From Thermoleophilaceae bacterium (GTDB lineage Bacteria > Actinomycetota > Thermoleophilia > Solirubrobacterales > Thermoleophilaceae), in assembly GCA_030447905.1 (NCBI GenBank), contig JAUJNZ010000003.1, positions 200,257 to 264,256 on the forward strand: 64,000 bases of DNA, written 5' to 3'. Position 1 is the stretch's first letter; each line of letters starts with the position of its first letter. The translations under genes and the position numbers were made by a program. Below the pieces are notes generated by a model, which was not told the DNA's origin, ran no database searches, and saw only the letters and a program-made list of their open reading frames with translations. Of this stretch, positions 1 through 8,115 are shown piece after piece.

Positions 1-1
1 C

Positions 2-166
2 AAGCGCACGCGCACGCAGGCCGAGCGTGAGCTCCGTCAGCGTCGTCAGGCCGCCGAGCGGGTGCTCCGCCGCAGTCAACGCGACTTCGAGCGGGGTGCC
101 GACAAGGTCAGCGACGGCGCCGGCGACCTCGTCAGCGGTATCGGGAGCTCGCGGCCTCCGCGCGCT
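2..166 (+). CDS. 3' end of an upstream protein gene (partial)
   Basis: The frame starting at base 2 has strongly GC-biased third positions and encodes a charged, helix-prone tail (it opens KRTRTQAERELRQRRQ and later reads RDFERGADKVSDGAGDL). It looks like the C-terminus of a coiled, Arg/Glu-rich protein that starts outside the window; I do not recognise the family. No stop codon closes this frame: it stays open into the Mrp gene. A one-base shift would end it at TAG 166-168, so the end given is a guess. The terminator hairpin at 270-303 shows that transcription of this gene should stop before the next one. Confidence 0.4.
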
Positions 167-269
167 AGAACCACCGTCTCACTTACCCTCGACCGGCGCG
201 GAGAGACCGGCGCGAGGAGAGGCTGCCGGCCTCATACCTCGCCGGCAGTAGCAGCATCTCTCCTCCCTC

Positions 270-303
270 GACCGGCGGGGCCTTCGGGCTCCGCCGGTCT
301 TTT
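270..303 (+). terminator. Rho-independent terminator
   Basis: A perfect 9-bp stem, GACCGGCGG (270-278) with CCGCCGGTC (291-299), is followed by TTTT (300-303). It closes the gene entering from the left and lies 35 bases before the chosen Mrp start, so mrp should have its own promoter or depend on read-through. Confidence 0.75.
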
Positions 304-337
304 CGTGGACGCTCTCGCGGCTGCGACAATGCAGGTG

Positions 338-1504
338 ATGGCCTCCCCGACCGCCGAAGCTCCTACCCGGGACGAGGTGCGAGCGGCCCTACGCACCGTC
401 GTCGACCCCGAGCTCCACCAGAACATCGTCGACCTCGGCATGGTCCGAGCCGTGGAGTACCCCACCCCGGGGGAGGTCGCGGTCACCGTCTCGCTGACCA
501 CCGCCGGGTGCCCGATCCGATCCCACTTTCAAGAGGCGGTCGCGACCACTGTGTCTGCGCTTCCGGGCGTAGGGCACGTGCGGGTCGACTTCGACGTCCT
601 CTCCGAGCGCGAGAGGGATGATCTAAAGGAGCGCGTCGGGCGCTCCGACGGGCTCCCCGACGGCGCGCTCGCCGCCGTCAAGAACGTTATCTGCGTCGGC
701 TCCGGCAAGGGCGGCGTCGGCAAGTCGACGACGACCGCCAACCTGACCGCGGCTCTCTCCGCCGAGGGCAAGCGCGCGGCCGCCCTCGACGCCGACGTCT
801 GGGGCTACTCGATCCCCCGCATGCTCGGCGTCCACGGCAAGCCGAAGGTCTCCGAGCGCCGGCGAATCCTGCCGCTCGTCGTCCACGGCGGCATCAAGGC
901 GATGTCGATCGAGTTCTTCCTGGAGGGGCGTGACCAGGCGGTCGTCTGGCGGGGCCCCATGCTCCACAAGGCGATCCGCCAGTTCCTCGAGGACGTCGAG
1001 TGGGGCGAGCTCGACTACCTCCTGATCGACCTGCCCCCCGGGACCGGCGACGTGTCGATGACGCTGGCCCAGCTGCTGCCCCAGTCGCGCTTCGTGATCG
1101 TCACCACCCCTCAGCCTGCCGCCCAGCAGGTCGCCAGGCGTGCCGCCGAGACCGCGCGGCGCTTCGACCTCGGGATCGCCGGCGTGATCGAGAACATGTC
1201 GGGCTTCGTCACGCCGGCCGGGGAGCGCTACACGATCTTCGGCGAGGGCGGCGGTCAGCTCCTGGCCGACGACCTCGATGTGCCCCTGCTCGGCAAGGTC
1301 CCGCTCCAGGAGGAGCTGCGGATCGGCGCCGACGAGGGCGTACCGCTTGTACTCGAGGATCCGGACGCCCCGGCCTCGCAGGCCCTCTTTCACGCGGCGC
1401 GCGGCCTGATCGCGGCCACGCCTCAGCAGCTCGCCGTGCTACAGCCCCCGGCGCGGCCTGACATCCCCCCGCCGAGCGGCGTCGCGCTGCCGATGGCGAG
1501 GTAG
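338..1504 (+). CDS. mrp: Mrp/ApbC family iron-sulfur carrier P-loop ATPase
   Basis: Cytosolic scaffold/carrier that binds Fe-S clusters and passes them to apoproteins in an ATP-dependent way. The N-terminal ~95 residues are a MIP18 (DUF59) domain with the TAGCP motif at residues 56-60. The rest is a ParA/MinD-type NTPase with the deviant Walker A GKGGVGKS at 123-130 and LIDLPPGTGD further on. The CxxC loop found near ENMS in many Mrp proteins is absent here (it reads ENMSGFVTPAGERY). Length is 388 aa, normal for the two-domain form. I chose ATG 338; ATG 329 is an equally possible start three codons earlier. The frame is open upstream into a different gene, so only the post-terminator part is taken as Mrp. 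Confidence 0.88.
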   Translation: MASPTAEAPTRDEVRAALRTVVDPELHQNIVDLGMVRAVEYPTPGEVAVTVSLTTAGCPIRSHFQEAVATTVSALPGVGHVRVDFDVLSERERDDLKERVGRSDGLPDGALAAVKNVICVGSGKGGVGKSTTTANLTAALSAEGKRAAALDADVWGYSIPRMLGVHGKPKVSERRRILPLVVHGGIKAMSIEFFLEGRDQAVVWRGPMLHKAIRQFLEDVEWGELDYLLIDLPPGTGDVSMTLAQLLPQSRFVIVTTPQPAAQQVARRAAETARRFDLGIAGVIENMSGFVTPAGERYTIFGEGGGQLLADDLDVPLLGKVPLQEELRIGADEGVPLVLEDPDAPASQALFHAARGLIAATPQQLAVLQPPARPDIPPPSGVALPMAR

Positions 1505-1516
1505 GGCCCCACCTCC

Positions 1517-1867
1517 TCAGTAGGCGAAGAGCTCGACCCGATAGCCGTCGGGGTCGGCGACCTGCACGCGGACGAAGCGTCCGTCGTCCTGCCAGTCGGT
1601 CTCGATCACGCCCGCTTCTCTCAGCGCTTCGCGGGGCCTCGCGAACCTCAGCCCCGACGCGATCCGGAAGCCGAAGTGGTTGGTCGGCGGAAGTCCCGCG
1701 GCCGGCACGGGTCCTTCGGAGAGGGCGAGCAACGATCCGTCGGACGCGCCCAAGATGAGCAGATGCTCGTCGTCGTGCACGCGCTCGCACAGCCCGAAGT
1801 GGTCGCGGTAGAAAGCGGCCGAGCGCTCCCGGTCGCTTACCGTCAGCGCCGCGTGGTTGAGCGGCAT
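1517..1867 (-). CDS. VOC (glyoxalase/bleomycin-resistance fold) protein
   Basis: A single vicinal-oxygen-chelate domain of 116 aa. It begins LNHAALTVSDRERSAAFYRD, the usual first beta-alpha unit with the N-terminal His ligand, and ends VADPDGYRVELFAY, the usual last strand with the Glu ligand. Such proteins bind a divalent metal and act as lyases, dioxygenases or resistance proteins; the substrate cannot be read from sequence. It lies convergent to mrp (12-base gap) and points the same way as the ferredoxin gene, but a 57-base spacer with a tandem repeat separates them. Confidence 0.85.
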   Translation of the reverse strand: MPLNHAALTVSDRERSAAFYRDHFGLCERVHDDEHLLILGASDGSLLALSEGPVPAAGLPPTNHFGFRIASGLRFARPREALREAGVIETDWQDDGRFVRVQVADPDGYRVELFAY

Positions 1868-1891
1868 CCGCCCTCAGCCAACGTCAAGCAA

Positions 1892-1921
1892 CCGCCCGTA
1901 AGGCAGCCGCCCGTAAGGCAG
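1892..1921. repeat. Two tandem copies of a 15-bp unit
   Basis: CCGCCCGTAAGGCAG occurs at 1892-1906 and again, identical, at 1907-1921, directly downstream of the ferredoxin stop codon. Probably replication slippage in the spacer; no coding role is visible. Confidence 0.85.
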
Positions 1922-1924
1922 CCG

Positions 1925-2191
1925 TCAACCGGCCTGCGCGTAGTACTCGGCGTTGATCTGGATGTACTTCTCCCACTCCCCCGGCAGCTGGTCCTCGGCA
2001 AAGCAGGCGTCGACCGGGCAGGCCTCGACGCAGGCGTCGCAGTCGATGCACTCGTCGGGATCGATGTAGAGCATCTCGACCTGGTCGTAGTCGGGCTCGT
2101 CGGGCGTCGGATGGATGCAGTCGACCGGGCAGACCTCGACGCAGGAGTTGTCCTTCTGGCCGATGCAGGGCTCGGCGATGACGTACGCCAT
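1925..2191 (-). CDS. fdxA: 7Fe/8Fe-type bacterial ferredoxin
   Basis: Small acidic electron carrier (88 aa) of the FdxA kind. Two cluster motifs are visible: an N-terminal one (CIGQKDNSCVEVCPVDCI) with spacing typical of the 3Fe-4S site, and CIDCDACVEACPVD, a classic CxxCxxCxxxCP 4Fe-4S site. The C-terminal extension EWEKYIQINAEYYAQ is typical of actinobacterial FdxA. The start at 2191 has a good ribosome binding site (AAGGAG) upstream. It would shuttle electrons to cytosolic redox enzymes, possibly cytochrome P450s; no partner gene is adjacent. It is divergently oriented from the following NAD(P)-binding protein, with about 110 bases between them for promoters. Confidence 0.93.
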   Translation of the reverse strand: MAYVIAEPCIGQKDNSCVEVCPVDCIHPTPDEPDYDQVEMLYIDPDECIDCDACVEACPVDACFAEDQLPGEWEKYIQINAEYYAQAG

Positions 2192-2300
2192 GGGTCTTGC
2201 TCCTTCAGGTGTCGAGTCGAGGGGGAGGCCGCACGGACCGGCCGCCCCAGCAGGCGGAGCCGCATTCTAACCCGTGTCCCCCGGTAGCCTGCCGGCCGCC

Positions 2301-3173
2301 ATGATCCTCCTCACCGGCGCGAGCGGCACCGTCGGGTCGGCGCTGCTACGACGGCTGCTGGCGGCGGGGCAGCCGGTGCGCTGCCTCGTCCGCGATCCCC
2401 GCGAGCTGGGGCCCGCGCGGGTCCGCGTCGGCCTCGTCCTCGGTGACCTCGCCGACCCGCGCTCGTTTCGCCATGCCATGCGAGGCGTGAGCTGCGTGGT
2501 CCACCTCGCCACGGCAACCCGCAACAGTCCGCGGGCATCGATCGAGGAGGTGAACGGCCTGGCCACGCTCCGGCTGGCGCGTGCGGCCGAGCACGCAGGG
2601 GTGAGCCACTTCCTGCTCCTCTCGACGCTCGGCGCCTCGCGTCATTCGAACGTGCGGTACCTGCGCTCTCGGGCGCTGGCCGAGCAGGCTGTTACCACTG
2701 CGTCCCTGGAGAGCACGATCGTCGCTTCGTCACTCGTCTTGGCTCCCGGCGACCGCATGGTCACGGCGCTCGAGCGCCTCTCGTGGCTCCCGGTCATGCC
2801 CACCCCGGGAACAGGGCACGCCCGCTACCAGCCGATCTCGGCAGACGATGTCGCGAGCTGCGCGCTCGCGGCGCTCGAAGAGCGTGCGACCGGCCGTTTC
2901 GAGCTCGCGGGGCCGGAGGCCATGACCTACGACGAGCTGGTCGGAGGCGTGCTGCGCGCGCGGGGCCGTCGGCGCCGCCGGATGCACATACCCGCGCCGG
3001 TGATGCACGCCGGCCTCGGCGGGCTTGAACGGGCGCTGGGACCCGTTGCCCCCGTGACTTCGGACGAGGCCGCGCTGCTCGGTGCGTCGATGATCACCGA
3101 GCGGGGGACGGCCGACGCGGAGCGCCTCGGCGTGCGTCCACTTCGCCTGTCCGCCGTCCTGGCGGACACCTGA
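2301..3173 (+). CDS. NAD(P)-binding (NmrA-like/atypical SDR) protein
   Basis: A 290-aa Rossmann protein. MILLTGASGTVGSALLRRLL gives the glycine-rich TGxxGxxG dinucleotide motif at residues 5-12, followed by RCLVRDP, the usual end of strand 2 with Arg for NADP preference. The Tyr-x3-Lys active site of classical SDRs is not evident, which fits the atypical NmrA-like/YbjT group acting as redox sensors or quinone/nucleotide-sugar oxidoreductases. I chose ATG 2301 because the motif starts at once; an in-frame GTG at 2274 would add nine unlikely residues. The gene stands alone between ferredoxin and the groESL terminator. Confidence 0.85.
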   Translation: MILLTGASGTVGSALLRRLLAAGQPVRCLVRDPRELGPARVRVGLVLGDLADPRSFRHAMRGVSCVVHLATATRNSPRASIEEVNGLATLRLARAAEHAGVSHFLLLSTLGASRHSNVRYLRSRALAEQAVTTASLESTIVASSLVLAPGDRMVTALERLSWLPVMPTPGTGHARYQPISADDVASCALAALEERATGRFELAGPEAMTYDELVGGVLRARGRRRRRMHIPAPVMHAGLGGLERALGPVAPVTSDEAALLGASMITERGTADAERLGVRPLRLSAVLADT

Positions 3174-3224
3174 GAGCTCGAATCCTCCACCCCTCGAGAC
3201 GACGATCGAGGACCAACACACGAA

Positions 3225-3251
3225 GAGGGCCCGGCACGACGCCGGGCCCTC
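3225..3251 (-). terminator. Terminator hairpin after groL (possibly bidirectional)
   Basis: An 11-bp perfect inverted repeat, GAGGGCCCGGC (3225-3235) and GCCGGGCCCTC (3241-3251), with a 5-base loop. It is 30 bases past the groL stop on the minus strand and is followed there by a T-containing tract (TTCGTGTGTTG). It also lies 51 bases past the plus-strand gene ending at 3173 and can serve both. Confidence 0.7.
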
Positions 3252-3280
3252 TAGTGACCGTCCTGGCGCTCGCGCGCTCG

Positions 3281-4915
<1,635 letters not shown>

Positions 4916-4941
4916 TTTCTCCTCTCAGTCTTTCCTGTCGT

Positions 4942-5235
4942 CTAGCCGGTGACCTTGGCGAGCACGTCGGCCTCGCGCAGGACGAGCAGATCCTCGCCCT
5001 CCACGACGATGTCGGTGCCGCCATACTTCGAGTAGAGGACCTCGTCGCCCTCCGTGACGTCGACGGGGACGCGATCCTTGCCGTCCTCCGAGGGCTTGCC
5101 GTCGCCGACGGCGACGACCTTGCCCCGCTGGGGCTTCTCCTTGGCGGTGTCGGGGAGGACTATGCCGCTGGCCGTAGTCTCCTCCTCCTCCAAGATCTGG
5201 ACGATCAGGCGATCGCCCAAAGGCTTCAGGTTCAT
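4942..5235 (-). CDS. groS: Co-chaperonin GroES (10 kDa)
   Basis: Heptameric lid of the GroEL chamber. 97 aa beginning [13 protein letters not shown], the standard family start. The mobile loop is [20 protein letters not shown], with the hydrophobic IVL contact. I chose ATG 5235 because a strong ribosome binding site (GGAGGTTTGCCC) sits immediately before it; the longer open frame to 5319 would run through the CIRCE operator and is not credible. First gene of the groESL heat-shock operon. Confidence 0.97.
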   Translation of the reverse strand: MNLKPLGDRLIVQILEEEETTASGIVLPDTAKEKPQRGKVVAVGDGKPSEDGKDRVPVDVTEGDEVLYSKYGGTDIVVEGEDLLVLREADVLAKVTG

Positions 5236-5273
5236 GGGCAAACCTCCGTCTGCTTGCGGGTTCCGCTTACTGC

Positions 5274-5300
5274 TTGGCACTCTATCAGCGAGAGTGCCAA
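5274..5300. promoter_or_regulatory. CIRCE operator (HrcA binding site)
   Basis: TTGGCACTC (5274-5282), a 9-base spacer, then GAGTGCCAA (5292-5300): a perfect 9-bp inverted repeat matching the CIRCE architecture (consensus TTAGCACTC-N9-GAGTGCTAA) with one compensated change per arm. It lies 39 bases upstream of the groS start, where HrcA repressor binding would block transcription of groESL. hrcA itself is not in the window. Confidence 0.93.
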
Positions 5301-5411
5301 GGCACCCGGGCGAGAGCACCGCGACGGTTTGGCACCGCGACGAAGGGGTAGCCGCGAGAGGCCGGACCCGCCCGCGACCTTACCTCGTGACCAGAAGGAG
5401 GAAGACCCGCA

Positions 5412-5456
5412 ATGGACGCTCCTCGCCGCACCCGCTCGACCGCTGAGAGCCGATGA
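5412..5456 (+). CDS. Possible 14-codon leader ORF
   Basis: ATG 5412 is preceded by a very strong ribosome binding site (AAGGAGG, about 5395-5401) and opens a 14-codon frame, MDAPRRTRSTAESR, ending at TGA 5454-5456. Its stop overlaps the start of the next gene as ATGA (5453-5456), the geometry of translational coupling. The next gene has no good Shine-Dalgarno of its own, so ribosomes may reach it through this peptide. Whether the peptide has any role is unknown. Confidence 0.45.
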   Translation: MDAPRRTRSTAESR

Positions 5457-5992
5457 ATGCCTCCGCGGGCTCGGGGCCGCGCCTGCCGACAGCTCTTTCG
5501 AGCGACCTGCTGACGCTCTACCTCAACGACCATCTCGCCGGCTCGGCCTTCGGCTCCCAACTCGTTCGCCGCACCCTGGCGGCGAATCGAGGAACAGAGT
5601 TCGAGACGTTCCTCGTCGAGCTCACGAGCGCGCTAGACGCGGACCGCCGGGAGCTCGAGGGGATCGTCGACCGGGTCGGGGTCCCTACCGATCGCCTCAA
5701 GCTGGCGGCCGGCTGGCTCGGCGAGAAGATCGGCCGACTCAAGCCCAACGGGCAGCTCAGGGGCTACTCACCGCTCAGCCGCATGGTCGAGCTCGAGGGC
5801 CTCTCGGGCGGCATCCTCGCCAAGCTATCCCTCTGGCGAGCCCTGCGAGCGATCGCCCCAGGCGACGAGCGCTTCGATGCCGAGCACCTCGACCATCTCA
5901 TCGGCCGGGCCGAGTCGCAGCTCGAAGGCCTCGCGACCATGCAGGCGCGGGCGGCGGAACTCGCCCTCGGGCCCGGTCGGGCGCCCGTGTAG
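5453..5992 (+). CDS. Helical protein of unknown function
   Basis: 179 aa, predicted mostly alpha-helical from its heptad-like pattern of Leu and charged residues; no signal peptide or membrane segment. The N-terminal part (LLTLYLNDHLAGSAFGSQLV) and the early E, E and D/E-rich helices resemble small four-helix, ferritin-like actinobacterial proteins, but I see no clear metal-ligand ExxH pair, so no function is assigned. It is divergent from groES, is probably co-translated with the tiny ORF before it, and its 3' end overlaps the convergent ATPase gene. Confidence 0.75.
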   Translation: MNASAGSGPRLPTALSSDLLTLYLNDHLAGSAFGSQLVRRTLAANRGTEFETFLVELTSALDADRRELEGIVDRVGVPTDRLKLAAGWLGEKIGRLKPNGQLRGYSPLSRMVELEGLSGGILAKLSLWRALRAIAPGDERFDAEHLDHLIGRAESQLEGLATMQARAAELALGPGRAPV

Positions 5993-6755
5993 GAGCGCGA
6001 GGCGCCACGGTTGCCTGGGCGGCAAACAGTGGCGGAAGAAGCGTTCGCGGTCCTCCAGGAATGACCGGGTCAGCTGGTACTGCTCTGTGTCCTCCCAGGG
6101 TCTGCTCGAAGCCCTCGTCGTCGAGGGCGTAGATCAGGGCTCCGGGGTAGCCCATGAGGATCGGGGAGTGGGTCGCCACGATGAACTGGGTGCCCTGCTC
6201 GGTGAGGTCGTGCATCTCCTTGAGGAGGGCAAGGTTGCCGGGAACCGATAGGGCCGCCTCGGGCTCGTCGAGGATGTAGAGGCCGTCTGGCCCGAAGCGG
6301 TTGGTCACGAGCGCGAGGAACGACTCCCCGTGGGATCGCACGTGCAGCGAGCGCCCGCCGTAGGCGGCGAGCAGGCCCCCGCCTTCTTCCTCCTCGAGTC
6401 GGTCGATCGCCGAGGCCACGTTGAAGAAGCTCTCGGCCCGCAGGAAGTAGCCGCTGCGGGGCCGACGCACCCCGCGCGTCAGGCGGATGTGGTCGTGGAG
6501 TACCGAATGGGAGGCACGCGTCGAGAAATCGACGTTCTGGCTTCCCCCTTCGGGGTTGAAGCCCGCGGCCACGGCGATCGCCTCGATCAGCGTCGACTTG
6601 CCGCTTCCGTTGGGACCCACGAGGAAGGTGACCCTCGGGTCGAGCTCGAGCGTGTCGAGGGTCCTGATCGCCGGGATGGAGAAGGGGTAGGCGCCGAAGT
6701 CCGGGACCTGCTCCCGGAGCAGGGACGCCGAGCGCAGAGAGACCGGCCTGTGCAC
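5898..6755 (-). CDS. AAA (SMC/RecF-like) ATPase, frameshifted near the C-terminus
   Basis: Predicted single-domain ABC-type ATPase of the COG3910-like group. GPNGSGKST is Walker A, LYILDEPEAAL is Walker B with the catalytic Glu, and IVATHSPILMGYPGA is the H-loop region. Homologues end with a conserved ED(T)xxYxLTRxFLExxxRFxRH tail. Here that tail (EDTEQYQLTRSFLEDRERFF) is encoded in another frame, so there is a 1-2 base indel at about 6094-6100. In the shifted frame the stop is at 5825; in the unshifted frame given here it is at 5898, after an unrelated Arg/Pro-rich tail. GTG 6755 is chosen because homologues start close to the VPDFGAYPFSIPAIR segment; a TTG at 6806 is possible. It lies just outside the tRNA-Ile island. 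Confidence 0.7.
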   Translation of the reverse strand: MHRPVSLRSASLLREQVPDFGAYPFSIPAIRTLDTLELDPRVTFLVGPNGSGKSTLIEAIAVAAGFNPEGGSQNVDFSTRASHSVLHDHIRLTRGVRRPRSGYFLRAESFFNVASAIDRLEEEEGGGLLAAYGGRSLHVRSHGESFLALVTNRFGPDGLYILDEPEAALSVPGNLALLKEMHDLTEQGTQFIVATHSPILMGYPGALIYALDDEGFEQTLGGHRAVPADPVIPGGPRTLLPPLFAAQATVAPRAPTRAPDRARGRVPPPAPAWSRGLRAATRPGR

Positions 6756-6859
6756 GATCCATGAGCAGGATGATCGCGCACGCTTAGGACCGAGCGTGAC
6801 CTGCAACTACGAGGAAGCGGCCTCCCCGCGAGGCACCTTTCGTGGCCGGGCGAGGGCAG

Positions 6860-6903
6860 TGGGCGATCCTGGACTCGAACCAGGGACCTCTTCCTTATCA
6901 GAG
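6860..6903. repeat. Left attachment repeat (tRNA-Ile 3' fragment)
   Basis: 44 bases identical to 9370-9413, from the discriminator base through the T arm and variable loop to the 3' side of the anticodon arm. It starts TGGGCGATCC on the plus strand and lacks the D arm and 5' acceptor strand, so it is not a functional tRNA. Divergence begins abruptly at 6904. Confidence 0.85.
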
Positions 6904-7009
6904 CTGGGCTAGATACTGCCATCTACTGCCTGACCCTCGAGATAGGCTGTCTTACCGACACGGGTACCACCTTGACCGCCAGGTCCTCTGCCTCGTCCTG
7001 CCGTCTCCC

Positions 7010-7028
7010 GCTTCCAAGCCGCTTCCAA
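7010..7028. repeat. Left pair of GCTTCCAA repeats
   Basis: Two direct GCTTCCAA copies with 11-base periodicity (7010-7017 and 7021-7028), about 107 bases inside the left attachment repeat. The same pair, in the same orientation and with the same spacing, recurs at 9274-9292 near the right end. The rest of the 6904-7096 gap shows no gene; TACTGCC occurs twice about 10 bases apart near 6915-6931. Confidence 0.7.
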
Positions 7029-7096
7029 ACCAGCTTGCGGGGTGGCCGTCGCCACTAAGCCGGAATGCCGTCCCCCCGACCTGATAGGACAGGGAA

Positions 7097-7483
7097 ATGG
7101 CTCGTAACCCCCGTCTGTTCGTCAGCTTCGACTTCGACCGCGACCGAGTCCTTCGGGACTTGTCGTCGGGCAGGCTCGCCCTACCCGGTTCGCCTTTACG
7201 AAGTGGAAGACTGGTCAATGAAGGAAGCCGCGCGCGAGCGGAGCTGGGAAGCGAAGCGGAACGGCGAATCAACCGGTGCGACTTTGTGCTTGTCATGGTC
7301 AAGCCGGAGACTTACCGGGCTCCCGGAGTCCTAAAGGAGGGCGCGATCGCACGCCGCCTAGGCAAGCTGGTAGGGCAGATGATCGGCTACAAGGACTCCT
7401 CCCCTCGACGGGTCGAGAACGCTGGCAGGCTCTACCGCTGGAACTGGGAGAATTTGAAGAAGCTGCTGCCCCGAGTGCAGTGA
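7097..7483 (+). CDS. TIR-like (MTH538/Thoeris ThsB-like) protein, with compensating frameshifts
   Basis: Start LFVSFDFDRDRVLRD and end AGRLYRWNWENLKKLL match the MTH538 TIR-like family (PF08937/DUF1863), which includes ThsB of the Thoeris anti-phage system, an NAD-derived signal synthase. APGVLKEGAIA would carry the conserved acidic residue. The centre is scrambled in this frame, but family-like protein appears in other frames: VVGQAR from about 7163, then YEVEDWSMKEAARERSWEAK at about 7193-7255. Four single-base indels (near 7162, 7180, 7198 and 7256, summing to zero) would restore one continuous protein. So this is either a sequencing-error-ridden copy of an intact gene or a recent pseudogene. 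A start with AGGACAGGGAA upstream is present. It overlaps the next gene by GTGA. Confidence 0.65.
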   Translation: MARNPRLFVSFDFDRDRVLRDLSSGRLALPGSPLRSGRLVNEGSRARAELGSEAERRINRCDFVLVMVKPETYRAPGVLKEGAIARRLGKLVGQMIGYKDSSPRRVENAGRLYRWNWENLKKLLPRVQ

Positions 7484-7926
7484 GCCAGGTCGCGCACCGT
7501 CGGCAGAAACTCTGGAGCTGCTCGACAAGCAGCTCGGGCGGTATGAAGCGGTAATCCAGCGGCTGGCCGGTTACAGCGCGCAAGCAAAGACGTGGCGTCA
7601 CACTGTAGCGGCTATCGCCGCACTTGCAGCAAACAAACGAGCGGCCCACAATTCTCGGGCTCGGCGTCGTTGCCGCGGTTGGCTTCCACTTCCTAAACGC
7701 TTACTTACTACTCTCACTCGAAAGACACTTTCGCGGGGCAGCCGACGCCTTGGTCGATGAAGCCGGTGCCGACCAGGCCTTTGATTGGTCGAAATTCTTC
7801 AAGCTCGAGCAGCCCTCGGATAGGCGAGGCTCTGCGGTTCTTGCGGCCATCCCATCGCTGGCGATCTCCCCGTTCTACGCGATGGTCGCATGCCTGCTGC
7901 TGTTGGGTTTTTTCGTGAGCGCCTAA
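7480..7926 (+). CDS. Two-TM membrane protein, putative effector partner of the TIR-like gene
   Basis: GTG 7480 overlaps the TIR-like stop (GTGA), suggesting coupled translation. The likely protein is 148 aa: an N-terminal helix (AETLELLDKQLGRYEAVIQR, read in a neighbouring frame), a first hydrophobic hairpin (TVAAIAALAA, ILGLGVVAAVGFHFLNAYLL), a soluble segment, and a C-terminal TM helix (PFYAMVACLLLLGFFV). Two single-base indels, near 7497 and 7635, cancel out; only the part from 7624 on reads through in one frame. Small 2-TM proteins of this type act as pore-forming effectors in nucleotide-signal defence systems, so I infer a ThsA-like role; no known family is certain. Its GC is visibly lower than that of the core genes. 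Confidence 0.5.
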
Positions 7927-8115
7927 ACCGAGCAGAGCATCGCGACCGCCCGCCTCCTCCGGGCCGGGCTCACCAGTTTCCCTTCGCGATCTCCTTGAGC
8001 GCGAGGTTCTCGAGCTCCTTGTCGGCGACGATGCGCTTGAGCGAAGCGTTCTCGCGCCTTAGCTCTCTGAGCTCCTTGGCGTCGTCGGCCTTCATACCGC
8101 CGTACTGCGCTCGCC
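7927..8115 (-). pseudogene. IS3-family transposase remnant (orfA 3' end, orfB 5' end)
   Basis: On the minus strand, QYGGMKADDAKELRELRREN continues as ASLKRIVADKELENLALKE and IAKGNW, then stops at 7970-7972. This is the leucine-zipper C-terminus of an IS3-group OrfA. An overlapping GTG then gives VSPARRRRAVAMLCSV, the start of OrfB, cut off exactly where the two-TM gene ends. Both ends of the IS are missing. The fragment is inserted into, or deleted together with, the 3' end of the methyltransferase gene. Confidence 0.75.

Noticed and set aside
1209-1790. 193-codon minus-strand frame over mrp and the VOC gene
   Set aside because: Arg-rich shadow overlapping two recognised genes; no homologous motif.
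6860-6903. A second tRNA-Ile gene
   Set aside because: Only the 3' 44 nt are present; D arm and 5' acceptor strand are missing, so it is an attachment-site copy.
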